A DNA stretch of 64,000 nucleotides from assembly GCA_963812255.1 (NCBI GenBank), contig CAWEUM010000005.1:806001-870000 (forward strand). Reading direction: 5' to 3'. Below, piece by piece: positions 34,552 to 43,656 of the stretch (the first letter of the stretch is position 1; each line of letters begins with the position of its first letter). Source of the stretch: DATJGR01 sp963812255 (lineage in GTDB: Bacteria; Pseudomonadota; Gammaproteobacteria; Pseudomonadales; Azotimanducaceae). The translations under genes and the position numbers were made by a program. The notes beneath the pieces are model-generated. The model saw only the letters and a list, made by a program, of their open reading frames with translations. It was not told where the DNA came from and did not search any database.

Positions 34552-35945
34552 GGCTGATCCGCCGCCAGCCGGAAGCACGACTCGTAGCGCGTACCCGGCA
34601 GTTTCATGCGCCCCTGGGTAATGAACTCGCCGAGCACCTTCTCCAACACATCTATAATGTCGCGATCCCCATGCAAGGTGAACGGTCCGTGCTCGCGGAT
34701 CATCCGGATGCCGTGGTCTTTGACATTGCCGGTGACGATCGCGGAGAACGCCCGGCGCAGATTGGCGGCCAACTCGTGACGTGGCATGTCGCGTCGCAAT
34801 CGCAGATTCGCGACGCTCGCGTGCGTGACGTGGAACGGCTGTTGGGAGGCTAGCGGAACTTTCAGCAGCCAGTTGAAGTAGTACGCGTCGCCTGACGTGC
34901 GACGCTGACCCAGCACCTTGCGTATCCTTCGACCGATCCACTGCGCGGCAGCCGGGGCATCGTCGATGATGATCTTGTAGAAGCGCCGTACTTCTTCGCC
35001 GAGCGTCAGCACGATCAGTTGGTCGAGGCTGTCGAAATAGTCGGCACTGGCTCCGGGCCCGGTGAAGATCAACGGAAACCTCTGCCCGGCGTTGGCCGGA
35101 TCGATCAGCAATCCCAGGAGATACAGCACTTCCTCAGTGGTACCGACCCCGCCCGGAAACACCACGATGCCATGACCCATCCGGACGAACGCTTCGAGGC
35201 GCTTTTCGATGTCGGGCAGCACTATGAGGTGGTTCACCATCGGGTTCGGCTGTTCCGCCGCAATGATGCCTGGCTCCGTGAGGCCGATATAGCGGGCGTT
35301 TGATACGCGCTGTTTCACATGCCCGATCGCGGCGCCTTTCATCGGCCCTTTCATCGCGCCGGGTCCGCAGCCAGTGCAAATGTCGAGGCCACGCAGGCCC
35401 AGGTGATACCCCACTTCCTTGGTGTATTCATATTCGTAGCGCGGAATCGAGTGCCCACCCCAGCAGACAACCAGATTCGGCCGCACGTCGGGCTGCATCA
35501 CACGCGCTTGCTTGAGGATGTGGAACACCGCGTCGGTGATGCCTTCGCTGGAGCTCAGATCGAAGCGCTGGTTGGTATCGATTTCCGTGCCGATGTAAAC
35601 CAGGTCGCGCAGCACGGCGAATAGATGTTGCCGGATACCCTCGACCATGCGCCCCTCGACGAAAGCGCTCGCTGGTGCATTCTTGATGACGAGCTTGAGG
35701 CCTCGCGTGCGCTGTACGATCTCGATATCGAAATCGTCATACGCATCGAACAGCGCCGCGGCGTCGTCGGTTTCGTCACCGGTGTTCAGCACTGCCAGTG
35801 CGCAGCGCCGGAACAGTTCGAGAATGCGTGAGTCGGCCGTGTTGCGCAGTTGCTGAACCTCGCGCTGCGACAACACTTCCAACGTCCCACGCGGCGAGAC
35901 CTCGGTGTCGAGCGTGGGTCTGCGCCGTGGCTGCGGACTACTCAT
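34548..35945 (-). CDS. ppnN: PpnN-like nucleotide 5'-monophosphate nucleosidase (LOG family)
   Basis: Cleaves the N-glycosidic bond of nucleoside monophosphates; E. coli PpnN (YgdH) is stimulated by (p)ppGpp. The 465-residue protein has the LOG core VCWGGHSIPRYEYEYTKEVG, the CTGCGPGAMKGPMKGA loop and the catalytic motif FPGGVGTTEEVLYLLG. Flanking PpnN-type N- and C-terminal domains are present, the latter around GPFTLHGDRDIIDVLEKVL. The ATG at 35945 overlaps the upstream dehydrogenase by 8 bases (ATGAGTAG). Its partner genes here are not functionally obvious. Confidence 0.9.
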   Translation of the reverse strand: MSSPQPRRRPTLDTEVSPRGTLEVLSQREVQQLRNTADSRILELFRRCALAVLNTGDETDDAAALFDAYDDFDIEIVQRTRGLKLVIKNAPASAFVEGRMVEGIRQHLFAVLRDLVYIGTEIDTNQRFDLSSSEGITDAVFHILKQARVMQPDVRPNLVVCWGGHSIPRYEYEYTKEVGYHLGLRGLDICTGCGPGAMKGPMKGAAIGHVKQRVSNARYIGLTEPGIIAAEQPNPMVNHLIVLPDIEKRLEAFVRMGHGIVVFPGGVGTTEEVLYLLGLLIDPANAGQRFPLIFTGPGASADYFDSLDQLIVLTLGEEVRRFYKIIIDDAPAAAQWIGRRIRKVLGQRRTSGDAYYFNWLLKVPLASQQPFHVTHASVANLRLRRDMPRHELAANLRRAFSAIVTGNVKDHGIRMIREHGPFTLHGDRDIIDVLEKVLGEFITQGRMKLPGTRYESCFRLAADQP

Positions 35946-37476
35946 CGCGTTGATTGGCGTTCGCGGCGTGCGGCGTGGCCGCTGAGTGCGCCAATAGAAA
36001 AGCCGCAAGCGCCTCGCGCATCTGTGCGTCTTCGACCGGCGGCATCGGCGGGCGCGGCTGCGCGAGATAGCCCGTCAGCCCTGCATGATCGTAGCGTGCC
36101 GACAGATCGGCGAGCACGACCCGACCGTCCTGGCCGTCGCCTTCGAGTGCGTGGCAGGTCTGACATCCGCGCTGGCCGAAGACCGTCGCCCCGCGCGCGA
36201 TCAGCGTCGCATCCTCGACTGCAGGCGCGGTGCTCCGCCCGGTCTTCGTCTGCGCCGCCGCCCCGATTTCAAGCGTCCGACTATCGCCAGGAACGATCTT
36301 GTACACCGCGTTGGCGTAGTCGTCCGAAACGTAGATGGCCCCGTCAGCGTTTTCTGCGAGTTCCGCCGGACGACCGATTACGTTTTCGTCGACGAGGAAA
36401 CCGGTCAGGAAATCGCTGGAATGAATCGAACCGTCCGCATCCCAATGCAGCGCGACGACCTTGTATCCGTCCTTGTGAGTCCTGTTCCAGGAACCGTGAA
36501 GCGCCACGAGAGCATCACCGCGATACGCGGGCGCCTGCCTTTCGCTTTTGAGAAAGACGATCCCCAACGGCGCGTTGTGTGCGCGAAACGAAAACACCGG
36601 TGGAATGGACGCGGCGATCACCGCCTCGCGGCCCGCACCGAAATCGGGATCCGGCACGCGAGCGCCATTCGCAAATGGCCAGCCGTAAAAGCCGCCCTGG
36701 CGGATCTCGTCCAACTCACACGGCGGAAAATCATCGCCGAGCAGGTCGCGCCCATTGTCGGTCGCGTACAACGTACCGTCGGCGCGCCAGTCCAATCCGG
36801 CGCTGTTGCGCAGACCCGTGGCATAGACGTCGACGAATTTGCCGTCTGGCGTGTAACGCCGCATCGCGGCACGGCGATCGTCCTGCTCCAGGCACACGTT
36901 GCACGACGAACCGATATTCAGATACAGCAAACCGTCCGGCCCGAAACGGATCGTTTTCTTCCAGTGGTTGCCACCAACCGGCAGGTTCTTGATGACGATC
37001 TCGTAGCTGCCGTCGACCCGTCCGTTCGCGGCGTCGAATCGTACCCGCCCGACCTGGCCCTGTTCGGCGACGTAGAGGTAGCCGTTCCAGAAGTCGAGTC
37101 CGTTGGGACCGTCGAGGCCATTCAGCAGCACGCGGCGTGCGTCGCTCGCGCCGTCGCCGTCCGTATCACGTGCGAGCCAGTACACACGGCCTTTGCCGGG
37201 CGATGCAACCAGCAGATCGCCATGCGACGTCAGGCGCAATACCCGCGCGTCGGGGACATCCCGGGCAAACAGACTGATCCCATAGCCCGCTGGAACCGTC
37301 AGACGCGCTTTCACCGTCGCGGCATTCGCGGTCGGCGCGTCAATCAAGCCAGGCATCACATTCGCCAACATCCCCTTGAAGGGGATGTTTATCGGCGGCA
37401 GCCATAACCATGCGGCAATACCCACCGCAGCCGCTATCACCAGCAACCCGACCACCGCACGCTTCAACCATTTCAT
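35938..37476 (-). CDS. PQQ-dependent sugar dehydrogenase fused to cytochrome c
   Basis: A membrane-anchored periplasmic protein of 512 residues. It has an N-terminal helix (VVGLLVIAAAVGIAAWLWLP), a six-bladed sorbosone/glucose dehydrogenase propeller from about residue 60 to 400 (LTSHGDLLVASPGKG, LNIGSSCNVCLEQDD, GLRNSAGLDWRADG, ALHGSWNRTHKDGYKV), and a C-terminal cytochrome c domain with one heme site GCQTCHALEG. It would oxidise an aldose or similar sugar and pass electrons to its own heme, then to the respiratory chain. The heme must be attached by the Ccm proteins encoded nearby. The ATG at 37476 has GGAGGGTGGAG directly before it and overlaps the receptor stop by ATGA. Confidence 0.9.
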   Translation of the reverse strand: MKWLKRAVVGLLVIAAAVGIAAWLWLPPINIPFKGMLANVMPGLIDAPTANAATVKARLTVPAGYGISLFARDVPDARVLRLTSHGDLLVASPGKGRVYWLARDTDGDGASDARRVLLNGLDGPNGLDFWNGYLYVAEQGQVGRVRFDAANGRVDGSYEIVIKNLPVGGNHWKKTIRFGPDGLLYLNIGSSCNVCLEQDDRRAAMRRYTPDGKFVDVYATGLRNSAGLDWRADGTLYATDNGRDLLGDDFPPCELDEIRQGGFYGWPFANGARVPDPDFGAGREAVIAASIPPVFSFRAHNAPLGIVFLKSERQAPAYRGDALVALHGSWNRTHKDGYKVVALHWDADGSIHSSDFLTGFLVDENVIGRPAELAENADGAIYVSDDYANAVYKIVPGDSRTLEIGAAAQTKTGRSTAPAVEDATLIARGATVFGQRGCQTCHALEGDGQDGRVVLADLSARYDHAGLTGYLAQPRPPMPPVEDAQMREALAAFLLAHSAATPHAANANQRDE

Positions 37477-39602
37477 CTCCACCCTCCAAGGCTCACCTCC
37501 ACCCCGGCGTAAAACTGACGCGGCGCGCCCGGGAAGTAGCGATAGTTTCCGAACGCGTAATCCGCGCGATCGGCATAGCGCGTGTCGCCAATGTTCATCA
37601 CGCGCGCAAACAAACGCCAATGCGGGTTGACCTGCCAGGTGCCGCGCCAGTTCCACAACGTGAAACCGTCGTAGTCCGCGGTACTCGCTGCATCGAGATA
37701 GTAGCGGCCCTGATAAACCATCTCGACTTCGCTGACGAGATTTTGTGTCGGGGTGTATTGCCAATGGGCACTGCCGAGCCAGCGCGGCGCGGTATCGACG
37801 TCGTGACCGTCCTTGATGATCTCGCCACCCCCGATTGCTCTGTCGAATGCATAGGTATGACGCGCGTAGCTACCGATCACCGACAGATGCTGATGCGGCG
37901 CCGGCGTCCAGCCGAAATCGAACTCGATGCCGGCCGATTCGAGCTTGCCGTTGCTGACGTTGAATCCACTGGCATCGCGCAGGATGACGTGGTTGCTGCG
38001 CTCCGCATAGATCGCCGTCGTATAGTCCAAGGCTTGAAAATGGCCGCGCCCGCCCACCTCGTACGAGGTGACTGTCTCGCTCTTCAGATCTGCGACGTTC
38101 TGGCCGCTCTGCAGGCGATACAGTTCTGTCGCCTGCGGCGGGCGAAAACCGTTGCTCGCGACGCCGTACACCGTCAGGTTCGGCGCGACGGACCAATCGA
38201 CGCCGAGTCGCAACGCGGTATTCGTGTAGTGGTCGTCGCGGTCGGGCGGCCGGGTGTACAGACAACCGCCGAATCCGCACGGCGTGCCGTCGTCCTGGGT
38301 ATTGCCGTCGGGCGCGTGATTGGTGTAGTCGTAATGCAACCATTCCAGACGCGCGCTGTTGACGATGGCAAGGTCGTCGGTCAGCGCATAGTGCAAATCA
38401 TAGTGCGCCGCCCCCATCAGACTCGTGACGTCGTAGTCGTAGTGCACGCCGACGGGGCGCGTCGCCATGATGAACGCCGAACCCTGCGCTGGATTCGCCT
38501 GGAATTCATAGAGGTTGCCTGTGGCCCACTCGGCATCGATACCGGTACGCCAATCCAAAGCGCCGCGGCTACCCGACACCGTTGTCTGAACGCCGGCACT
38601 GTTCTGGCCATTCTGTTCGAGCGGCTCGCCCGGTAGAAAGTGCTGCAGAAACTGCATCGCGGAGCGGCGGAAATACGGCGTGATACTCAACTGATCACCC
38701 GATGCGAATTGGCGACGCCACTCGCTGACGAAACGCAGCGACCAGGCATCACGGTAGGACTCCGGATTCGGGTTCGATGTGCGCAACTGATTGTCCTTGT
38801 ACGCGCCATAGCCGAGGACATAGCCGCCGGTCTCCTGATTCAGATTGGTCCACTCGAATGTCGAATGCACGTCGAAGCCGGCGACCGGCCCGAGTTGCGT
38901 CAACGTGATCTTCTGCTCGTCGTGACCGGTCGCATCGCGATATCCGTTGGTGGTGACGCCCATGCCGTCGAACCGCAAGAGCTGTCCGGCAGCGATGGTG
39001 CTGATGCTCAAGCGGACGGCGCCATAATCGTCCGGACCGGCTTCGAGCAGCAGCCGGCCCGGTTCCGAGGCCGTCTGCGTCACGACGTTGATGGCACCGT
39101 GCATCGCATTGCCGCCAAATAGCGCGCTGCCCGCACCGCGTAACACTTCGATCCGTGCGGCCTGTTCCGAATTGATCTCGAAGAGATTGTTGATGTTGCA
39201 AAAGCCGGCCGGCCGGATCGGCACCCCGTTCTCGAGATACAGGAACTCACCGCACGCGCCGGTGCCGGTGAACACCGGCGAGCGAATCGCGGTGAGATGT
39301 TCCTCTTCGGAACCCTTTGATACCCACACCCCCGGCACCCGCACCATCGTTTGGTAGATGTGTGTCTGGCCGACGAGACGCAGCGTATCGGCGTCGATCT
39401 GGGTCGCACTGCCGACTCCGTCCAACTGATCGACAATCGATTCCCGGCCCGTGATGACGACCTCTTCGATGTTCCGCGGCGCGGTCGTTTCAGGCTGATC
39501 GGCAGCGTATGCGCCGAGACTGGCCAGCAACAGCAGAACGGAAACGAGTACGCGACGCGCGGGTGCGGCGCCGCGGACGGCATCTCGGAAGCAGACCTCC
39601 AC
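37473..39602 (-). CDS. TonB-dependent outer-membrane receptor
   Basis: A 709-residue beta-barrel receptor. A signal peptide ends near LASLGAYAAD, followed by the TonB-box-like region IEEVVITG and the plug with GEFLYLENGVPIRP and ARIEVLRGAGSALFGGNAMHGAINVV. The barrel has many YxVGGRG-like strands and ends LGGWR; typical barrels end in an aromatic residue. The ligand is unknown. The order receptor, PQQ dehydrogenase suggests uptake of a sugar or of PQQ itself. The start chosen is a GTG at 39602 with AAGGA 9 bases upstream; upstream in-frame codons show no signal peptide. Confidence 0.9.
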   Translation of the reverse strand: MEVCFRDAVRGAAPARRVLVSVLLLLASLGAYAADQPETTAPRNIEEVVITGRESIVDQLDGVGSATQIDADTLRLVGQTHIYQTMVRVPGVWVSKGSEEEHLTAIRSPVFTGTGACGEFLYLENGVPIRPAGFCNINNLFEINSEQAARIEVLRGAGSALFGGNAMHGAINVVTQTASEPGRLLLEAGPDDYGAVRLSISTIAAGQLLRFDGMGVTTNGYRDATGHDEQKITLTQLGPVAGFDVHSTFEWTNLNQETGGYVLGYGAYKDNQLRTSNPNPESYRDAWSLRFVSEWRRQFASGDQLSITPYFRRSAMQFLQHFLPGEPLEQNGQNSAGVQTTVSGSRGALDWRTGIDAEWATGNLYEFQANPAQGSAFIMATRPVGVHYDYDVTSLMGAAHYDLHYALTDDLAIVNSARLEWLHYDYTNHAPDGNTQDDGTPCGFGGCLYTRPPDRDDHYTNTALRLGVDWSVAPNLTVYGVASNGFRPPQATELYRLQSGQNVADLKSETVTSYEVGGRGHFQALDYTTAIYAERSNHVILRDASGFNVSNGKLESAGIEFDFGWTPAPHQHLSVIGSYARHTYAFDRAIGGGEIIKDGHDVDTAPRWLGSAHWQYTPTQNLVSEVEMVYQGRYYLDAASTADYDGFTLWNWRGTWQVNPHWRLFARVMNIGDTRYADRADYAFGNYRYFPGAPRQFYAGVEVSLGGWR

Positions 39603-39792
39603 GGCAAACGATCCTTTGTCGGTGGAAATAATCAGTGCCTGCGAACGGCGGCCGACCTTAAACAATCGTCGTTGGGCACGCAATGGTGCGCCTCGCGGTG
39701 GCGCTGTGCTCGTCCGGCGCGCCTTACCGTACGCGTTAGCAGTCCGATACCGTTTGATCACCGCGGACGGCTCGTGACACGACAGTCGTCCG

Positions 39793-40254
39793 ATGGCATT
39801 GTTGGTGCACCTGAATGCACAGCAAGCAGCGAACGCCCACATGACCCAGTTCATCGCACTACGGGACGGTAAGCCCGAATCGATCAGAAAATACAAGCGC
39901 GAAGTGCGCGCGATCGTCATCGACCGTGCCGCGCTGCACGTCGAACGCGCGCTCGGCCGCGACAAGAAGCCCACCCCGGCACGCTACCAGGCATTGATGG
40001 AAGACGCGCTCGCGCGAGCCAAGCTGGATGTGATGGCGGAACTCTTCTCGCACATGCGTGAACGTTCGCGGCCGAAAGGCGTGGCCGGATGGACGCGTGG
40101 CCGAGGGGGACTGATACGCGAACGGCGCAAACCGGCCCAGGCTCTCGAGATTGTTGCGGCCTACACACAGGTCGTGGGATATCTGAACCGACTCAAGGCG
40201 AAAGGCAAGGCCAAAAGCAAGCCGCAAGGAGAGCGCCCGCAAACCGCGCGCTAA
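39793..40254 (+). CDS. Hypothetical basic helical protein
   Basis: A 153-residue frame, divergent from the receptor gene. The product is helical and basic, with EIVAAYTQVVGYLNRL near the end and a Lys-rich tail KAKGKAKSKPQG. There is no signal peptide, membrane helix or motif that I recognise. Possible starts are ATG 39793 and ATG 39841 (MTQFIALRDGKP); neither has a good ribosome binding site. A long antisense frame also exists, so coding status is only probable. Confidence 0.4.
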   Translation: MALLVHLNAQQAANAHMTQFIALRDGKPESIRKYKREVRAIVIDRAALHVERALGRDKKPTPARYQALMEDALARAKLDVMAELFSHMRERSRPKGVAGWTRGRGGLIRERRKPAQALEIVAAYTQVVGYLNRLKAKGKAKSKPQGERPQTAR

Positions 40255-40306
40255 TCGGTCCAACGTGTGAGAATGTGACGTTGAGCACATCATCTTGGGG
40301 TGAAAC

Positions 40307-40750
40307 GTGCGGGGGCCAAGTGTCACGCTGATTCTCACTACCCTGCTGGCGAGTCCGGTGTCGGCCGAACAGCAGCAGACACGTTTCACCGTTGCCGTGA
40401 ACGTGCCGGTACGCATCACACTCGACGTCATCGACCAACCCGCCGAGCTCACGCTGACGGCTCAGGACATCGCACGCGGCTATAAAGAAGTGTCTGCGCG
40501 GTATCGGGTGCGCCACAACGACCGCAACGGATACCTGCTGCGGATCGCGCCACGCGCAGGTATCGCGAAATGGGTCGAAGTGCGCGGGCTTGGCGTCGAC
40601 GTCGTTCTGCATGGCGATTTCGTCGATATTCACCAGCCGGGCCAGTCCTTTCTACAGAACCTCTCTTTCGAGTTCCGGTTCGTACTGGATACGTCGACTC
40701 CGCCCGGCACCTTCGAACTACCGTTGCAGATCAGCGCAACACCGATCTAA
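40307..40750 (+). CDS. Secreted beta-rich protein beside the SCPU locus
   Basis: A 147-residue protein with a clear signal peptide (LILTTLLASPVSAEQQ) and a predicted all-beta mature part: VAVNVPVRITLDVI, ARYRVRHNDRNGYLLRIAP, FEFRFVLDTSTPPGTFELP. The pattern is that of a pilin-like or chaperone-bound beta sandwich, with the end PLQISATPI recalling the last strand of SCPU proteins. It starts at GTG 40307 after a GGGG and ends 9 bases from the convergent minor SCPU gene. No family name is recognised; a link to the chaperone-usher system is inferred from position and fold. Confidence 0.7.
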   Translation: MRGPSVTLILTTLLASPVSAEQQQTRFTVAVNVPVRITLDVIDQPAELTLTAQDIARGYKEVSARYRVRHNDRNGYLLRIAPRAGIAKWVEVRGLGVDVVLHGDFVDIHQPGQSFLQNLSFEFRFVLDTSTPPGTFELPLQISATPI

Positions 40751-40759
40751 CGGCGTTGT

Positions 40760-41302
40760 TCAAAACTCCAACGTCACGACGATTGTGTCGGAGTAGGTGC
40801 CGTTCTGAGCGTCCTGGCGCGCCGGAATGCGCCCGTATATCGGGTGCACGTTCTGATCGATTACGATTGGCCGGCCGGGGCCGACCTTGAGCTCTCCGGA
40901 GACCACCGTGGTGTTCGAGGTTCCATCACCCCAAACGGCGGACCGGGCCGGGTCGGCAAACAAGTTGTATTGCAGGCGCTGCGACGCGACAGAAGTCAGC
41001 TCCCGTGGCGCGTAGCTACCACTGCCTCCCCTGGAGAGCGCCACGCTATAGTCGATCTTGCTTGCTCCGCCAGACGCGTACAGGCAGACGACCTTGATCT
41101 CGCCGGTGGAGTCGTTAGGCATACTGGTGGTCGGGTCATATGTGCCGAATGCCACCGGCGCAGCGGACGGGAAACAGATGGCGACACCCGCTGCGGCCGT
41201 ATCGGCGCAGTACAGCATCGTGGCGAGTGAAAGGCAGCCACCAAACGCACGCCGGCGGACCGCCCGTCGGTCGCGAGAATCGGTACGCGATCGGCCGATC
41301 AT
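40760..41302 (-). CDS. Spore coat U (SCPU) domain protein, probable minor/tip subunit
   Basis: A 180-residue secreted protein with signal segment LATMLYCADTAAAG, then one SCPU domain: AICFPSAAPVAFGTYD, DSTGEIKVVCLY, RLQYNLFADPARSAVWGDGT, and the closing strand YSDTIVVTLEF. Two cysteines (CFP and VVCLY) can form the usual disulfide. SCPU proteins are assembled by chaperone-usher pathways; one is the spore-independent adhesive of Acinetobacter Csu pili. The ATG at 41302 overlaps the usher stop by ATGA. Being last in the operon suggests a tip or adhesin role. Confidence 0.88.
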   Translation of the reverse strand: MIGRSRTDSRDRRAVRRRAFGGCLSLATMLYCADTAAAGVAICFPSAAPVAFGTYDPTTSMPNDSTGEIKVVCLYASGGASKIDYSVALSRGGSGSYAPRELTSVASQRLQYNLFADPARSAVWGDGTSNTTVVSGELKVGPGRPIVIDQNVHPIYGRIPARQDAQNGTYSDTIVVTLEF

Positions 41303-43656
41303 CGTTTGGTTGCCGCAGGATCGCCACCGGCGCGCGCGACACAGGTGATGTTGCCCAGATCGGGCTGAGGCCCAGCGTCTTCGGGGCGCTCGACGTTGAA
41401 CAGGCAGCGATGAGCCGGCCACTCCGCGATGGCCTGCTGGCGACCCTGTGCAGCTGTGAGGTAGACCAACCCATTGCTCGCAACGGTCGCGCGCTCTTCG
41501 CGAGTCGTAACGCTGGCGCCCGCCGGCACCGGGGTGCCGTCACGTTGCAGCAGTCGAAGGGTCGCAGCGCTCGCGCGCACCACCGGAAAGCGCACCACCG
41601 GGCCGCTGCGGTAGGCCGGTGTCACGGTCATCACAGATGTCGCAAGCGATGCGTCGATCGGAATTTGTTTGGGATCGATGCTGATCTTGTTGCTTTGATA
41701 GGCGCGCATCGAGTCGAGTAGAACGCGTCCCTTCTGGTCGGTACGCCCGACCGGCTGATTATCGAGGTAGACGGTCAAACCCTCATAGTCGGCCAGTTCA
41801 ACGACTGCGAAACTCTCGTCCAGCGTCCTGGCGGGCATGATACCTGCGCTGGTCAGTGCCAGACCACCCGTGGCGCTGCCGCGCCAGCCGTCGTGACCGT
41901 CACGCCGCGCGTATTGGACCCCGACGCGACCCGCTTCGCCCTGATAAGAGGTGTCGAGTTGCCCGTCGCCGTCCGACGCCATGGAGGCGTAGTAACCCAC
42001 GCCGGTACCCGCCGGCAGGCTTTGTTGTACCGAGGCGACCGCTTCGAGCGAGCCACCCGATGGCGCATTTTTCGACCTTTGAACCCCAAATGACGCGGTG
42101 CGGCGGTTGCCGAGCGGCATCGTCCAGTTCATGAATACTTCGGTTGACGAGCTATCACCGGTCGCATGGCTCGCGTTGAAATTCAGGTAGCCGAACCGAC
42201 CGAGTGTGACTGAATGGCTGAACCCGAAGACTTCCGCACTGGATCGGCTCCAGTAGGTCTGTTGCGCATACGAAAGCCGCAGATTGCCATACTCGCCGAG
42301 GCTGAACCCGAAGCCCCCAAAGCTGCGCAGTTTTGGCCGATCTAAGGTTGCGGTTCCGAGTTGGGCGAAGTCCTGGGACGTGTAGCGCGTTTCGGCAAAC
42401 ACGCTGAATTGCCCGCCGCTGTGCTGGAAGCCGAGGCCGCCGAGCCAACCAAGGGTGCCCACACCACCCGCGGCAGCGGTCACCGTTGCCACGCCGAAAT
42501 CGCCCGCCTGTACCGCCGCATCGACGCCGACGGCGCTCCCGCCTCCCGATTGGCCCTCGGTGTGAAACTCGGTAGTGAAATGATCGGTGATGCCGAGCCG
42601 CCAGGTACCCGACACCATGAAATCCCCATACTCGTTACTGCGCGTTGTGTAGTCCTCGCGGATCGCGCCGACATCGAACGAATATTCCTCCAAACCAGCG
42701 CGCAACAATGCCGGCCCAGTGTAATAGGGCTGCGACAGTACCTGTTGCCGGCCGAGCGCATCGGTCACGACAACCTGCATTTCGCCGGCGCCGTTGATGA
42801 CGGGTACCTGATCGATGGAAAACGGCCCCGGCGGAACGTTCTGCGTCGAGGTGCGTCGCCCGTTTACGAACACATCGACCGTCGACGGCAGGATTGCATC
42901 GCCGCGCGCAGACAACAGTGGCGTGGTGATGAAGGTCGGTTCAGTTGCGAAATTCGTGCCGAAATGCACGCCGCCGAAGCGCGCCGCCTGACCCCATGCA
43001 CCCGCAGCGCTGATCGAGTCACCGACACGCAGCGTTTCGTGCTGCGCAGGCAAATCCAATGTCCAGGTCGAGTCGAGTCGCACCGCGGAACCGCGTGACT
43101 GCACGCGTTGCCCCAGCATCGAATTGGTCAGGACGCCGAACGCGCCGAACGCCCCCGCTTCGACGACTGCGCCCAGATTGGATTGACCGGAGACTCTTTC
43201 GCCGTAGACGTCGTAGTTGACGAAGCCGCCGAGCCGCGCTGGCGTAACCTCTGGAGGGCCGTACGACATCGCGCTGGCACGCGTTTCCAAGAAGGCAGAC
43301 GCCGGTAGCATGATTCGGATGCGCTGAACGCTCGCTTCGCTGACGACATCAGCACCGCTCGCCGTGTCGAAACGGTAGTAGCGCTCGCCGCCGATTGTGA
43401 TCGCACCGGACGATGGGGTCCTCAGGTGCAGCTGCGCCAGATCCGCTTCGCGCAGCAGCAGTGTACCGGGCGCATCGCGCCGTACGACGAGCGTCGGACC
43501 GCTGCTCTGATCGTTGACGATTATCTCGTCGACCGATTGCGGGAATGGATCGGTCGCGGCGACGGCTTCAGCCGAAGAGATCGCGAGAGCAGCGCTAGCG
43601 CAAGGCCTCGGGCGAGGCAGGCGCGATTGAACGGCCGGCGCTGCACGCCGGATCAG
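41299..43656 (-). CDS. Outer-membrane usher protein (FimD/PapC-like, SCPU type)
   Basis: A beta-barrel usher of about 785 residues that secretes and assembles the SCPU subunits. It shows PDVFVNGRRT-like VDVFVNGRRTSTQNVPPGPF, the GAGEMQVVVTDALGRQ segment, GRFGYLNFNASHATGD in the barrel, and C-terminal plug/CTD parts such as EGLTVYLDNQPVGRTDQKGR. The start is odd: the chaperone stop overlaps CTGA, and no ATG, GTG or TTG lies close to the signal segment that ends SSAEAVAATD. A CTG start at 43656 would fit the coupling pattern; in-frame upstream ATGs add a long arginine-rich lead inside the chaperone gene. Confidence 0.88.
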   Translation of the reverse strand: MIRRAAPAVQSRLPRPRPCASAALAISSAEAVAATDPFPQSVDEIIVNDQSSGPTLVVRRDAPGTLLLREADLAQLHLRTPSSGAITIGGERYYRFDTASGADVVSEASVQRIRIMLPASAFLETRASAMSYGPPEVTPARLGGFVNYDVYGERVSGQSNLGAVVEAGAFGAFGVLTNSMLGQRVQSRGSAVRLDSTWTLDLPAQHETLRVGDSISAAGAWGQAARFGGVHFGTNFATEPTFITTPLLSARGDAILPSTVDVFVNGRRTSTQNVPPGPFSIDQVPVINGAGEMQVVVTDALGRQQVLSQPYYTGPALLRAGLEEYSFDVGAIREDYTTRSNEYGDFMVSGTWRLGITDHFTTEFHTEGQSGGGSAVGVDAAVQAGDFGVATVTAAAGGVGTLGWLGGLGFQHSGGQFSVFAETRYTSQDFAQLGTATLDRPKLRSFGGFGFSLGEYGNLRLSYAQQTYWSRSSAEVFGFSHSVTLGRFGYLNFNASHATGDSSSTEVFMNWTMPLGNRRTASFGVQRSKNAPSGGSLEAVASVQQSLPAGTGVGYYASMASDGDGQLDTSYQGEAGRVGVQYARRDGHDGWRGSATGGLALTSAGIMPARTLDESFAVVELADYEGLTVYLDNQPVGRTDQKGRVLLDSMRAYQSNKISIDPKQIPIDASLATSVMTVTPAYRSGPVVRFPVVRASAATLRLLQRDGTPVPAGASVTTREERATVASNGLVYLTAAQGRQQAIAEWPAHRCLFNVERPEDAGPQPDLGNITCVARAGGDPAATKR

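Noticed and set aside
39859..40452. Minus-strand frame of 197 codons across the two plus-strand hypotheticals
   Set aside because: It would span the signal peptide gene at 40307 in antisense and has no signal, motif or ribosome binding site of its own.
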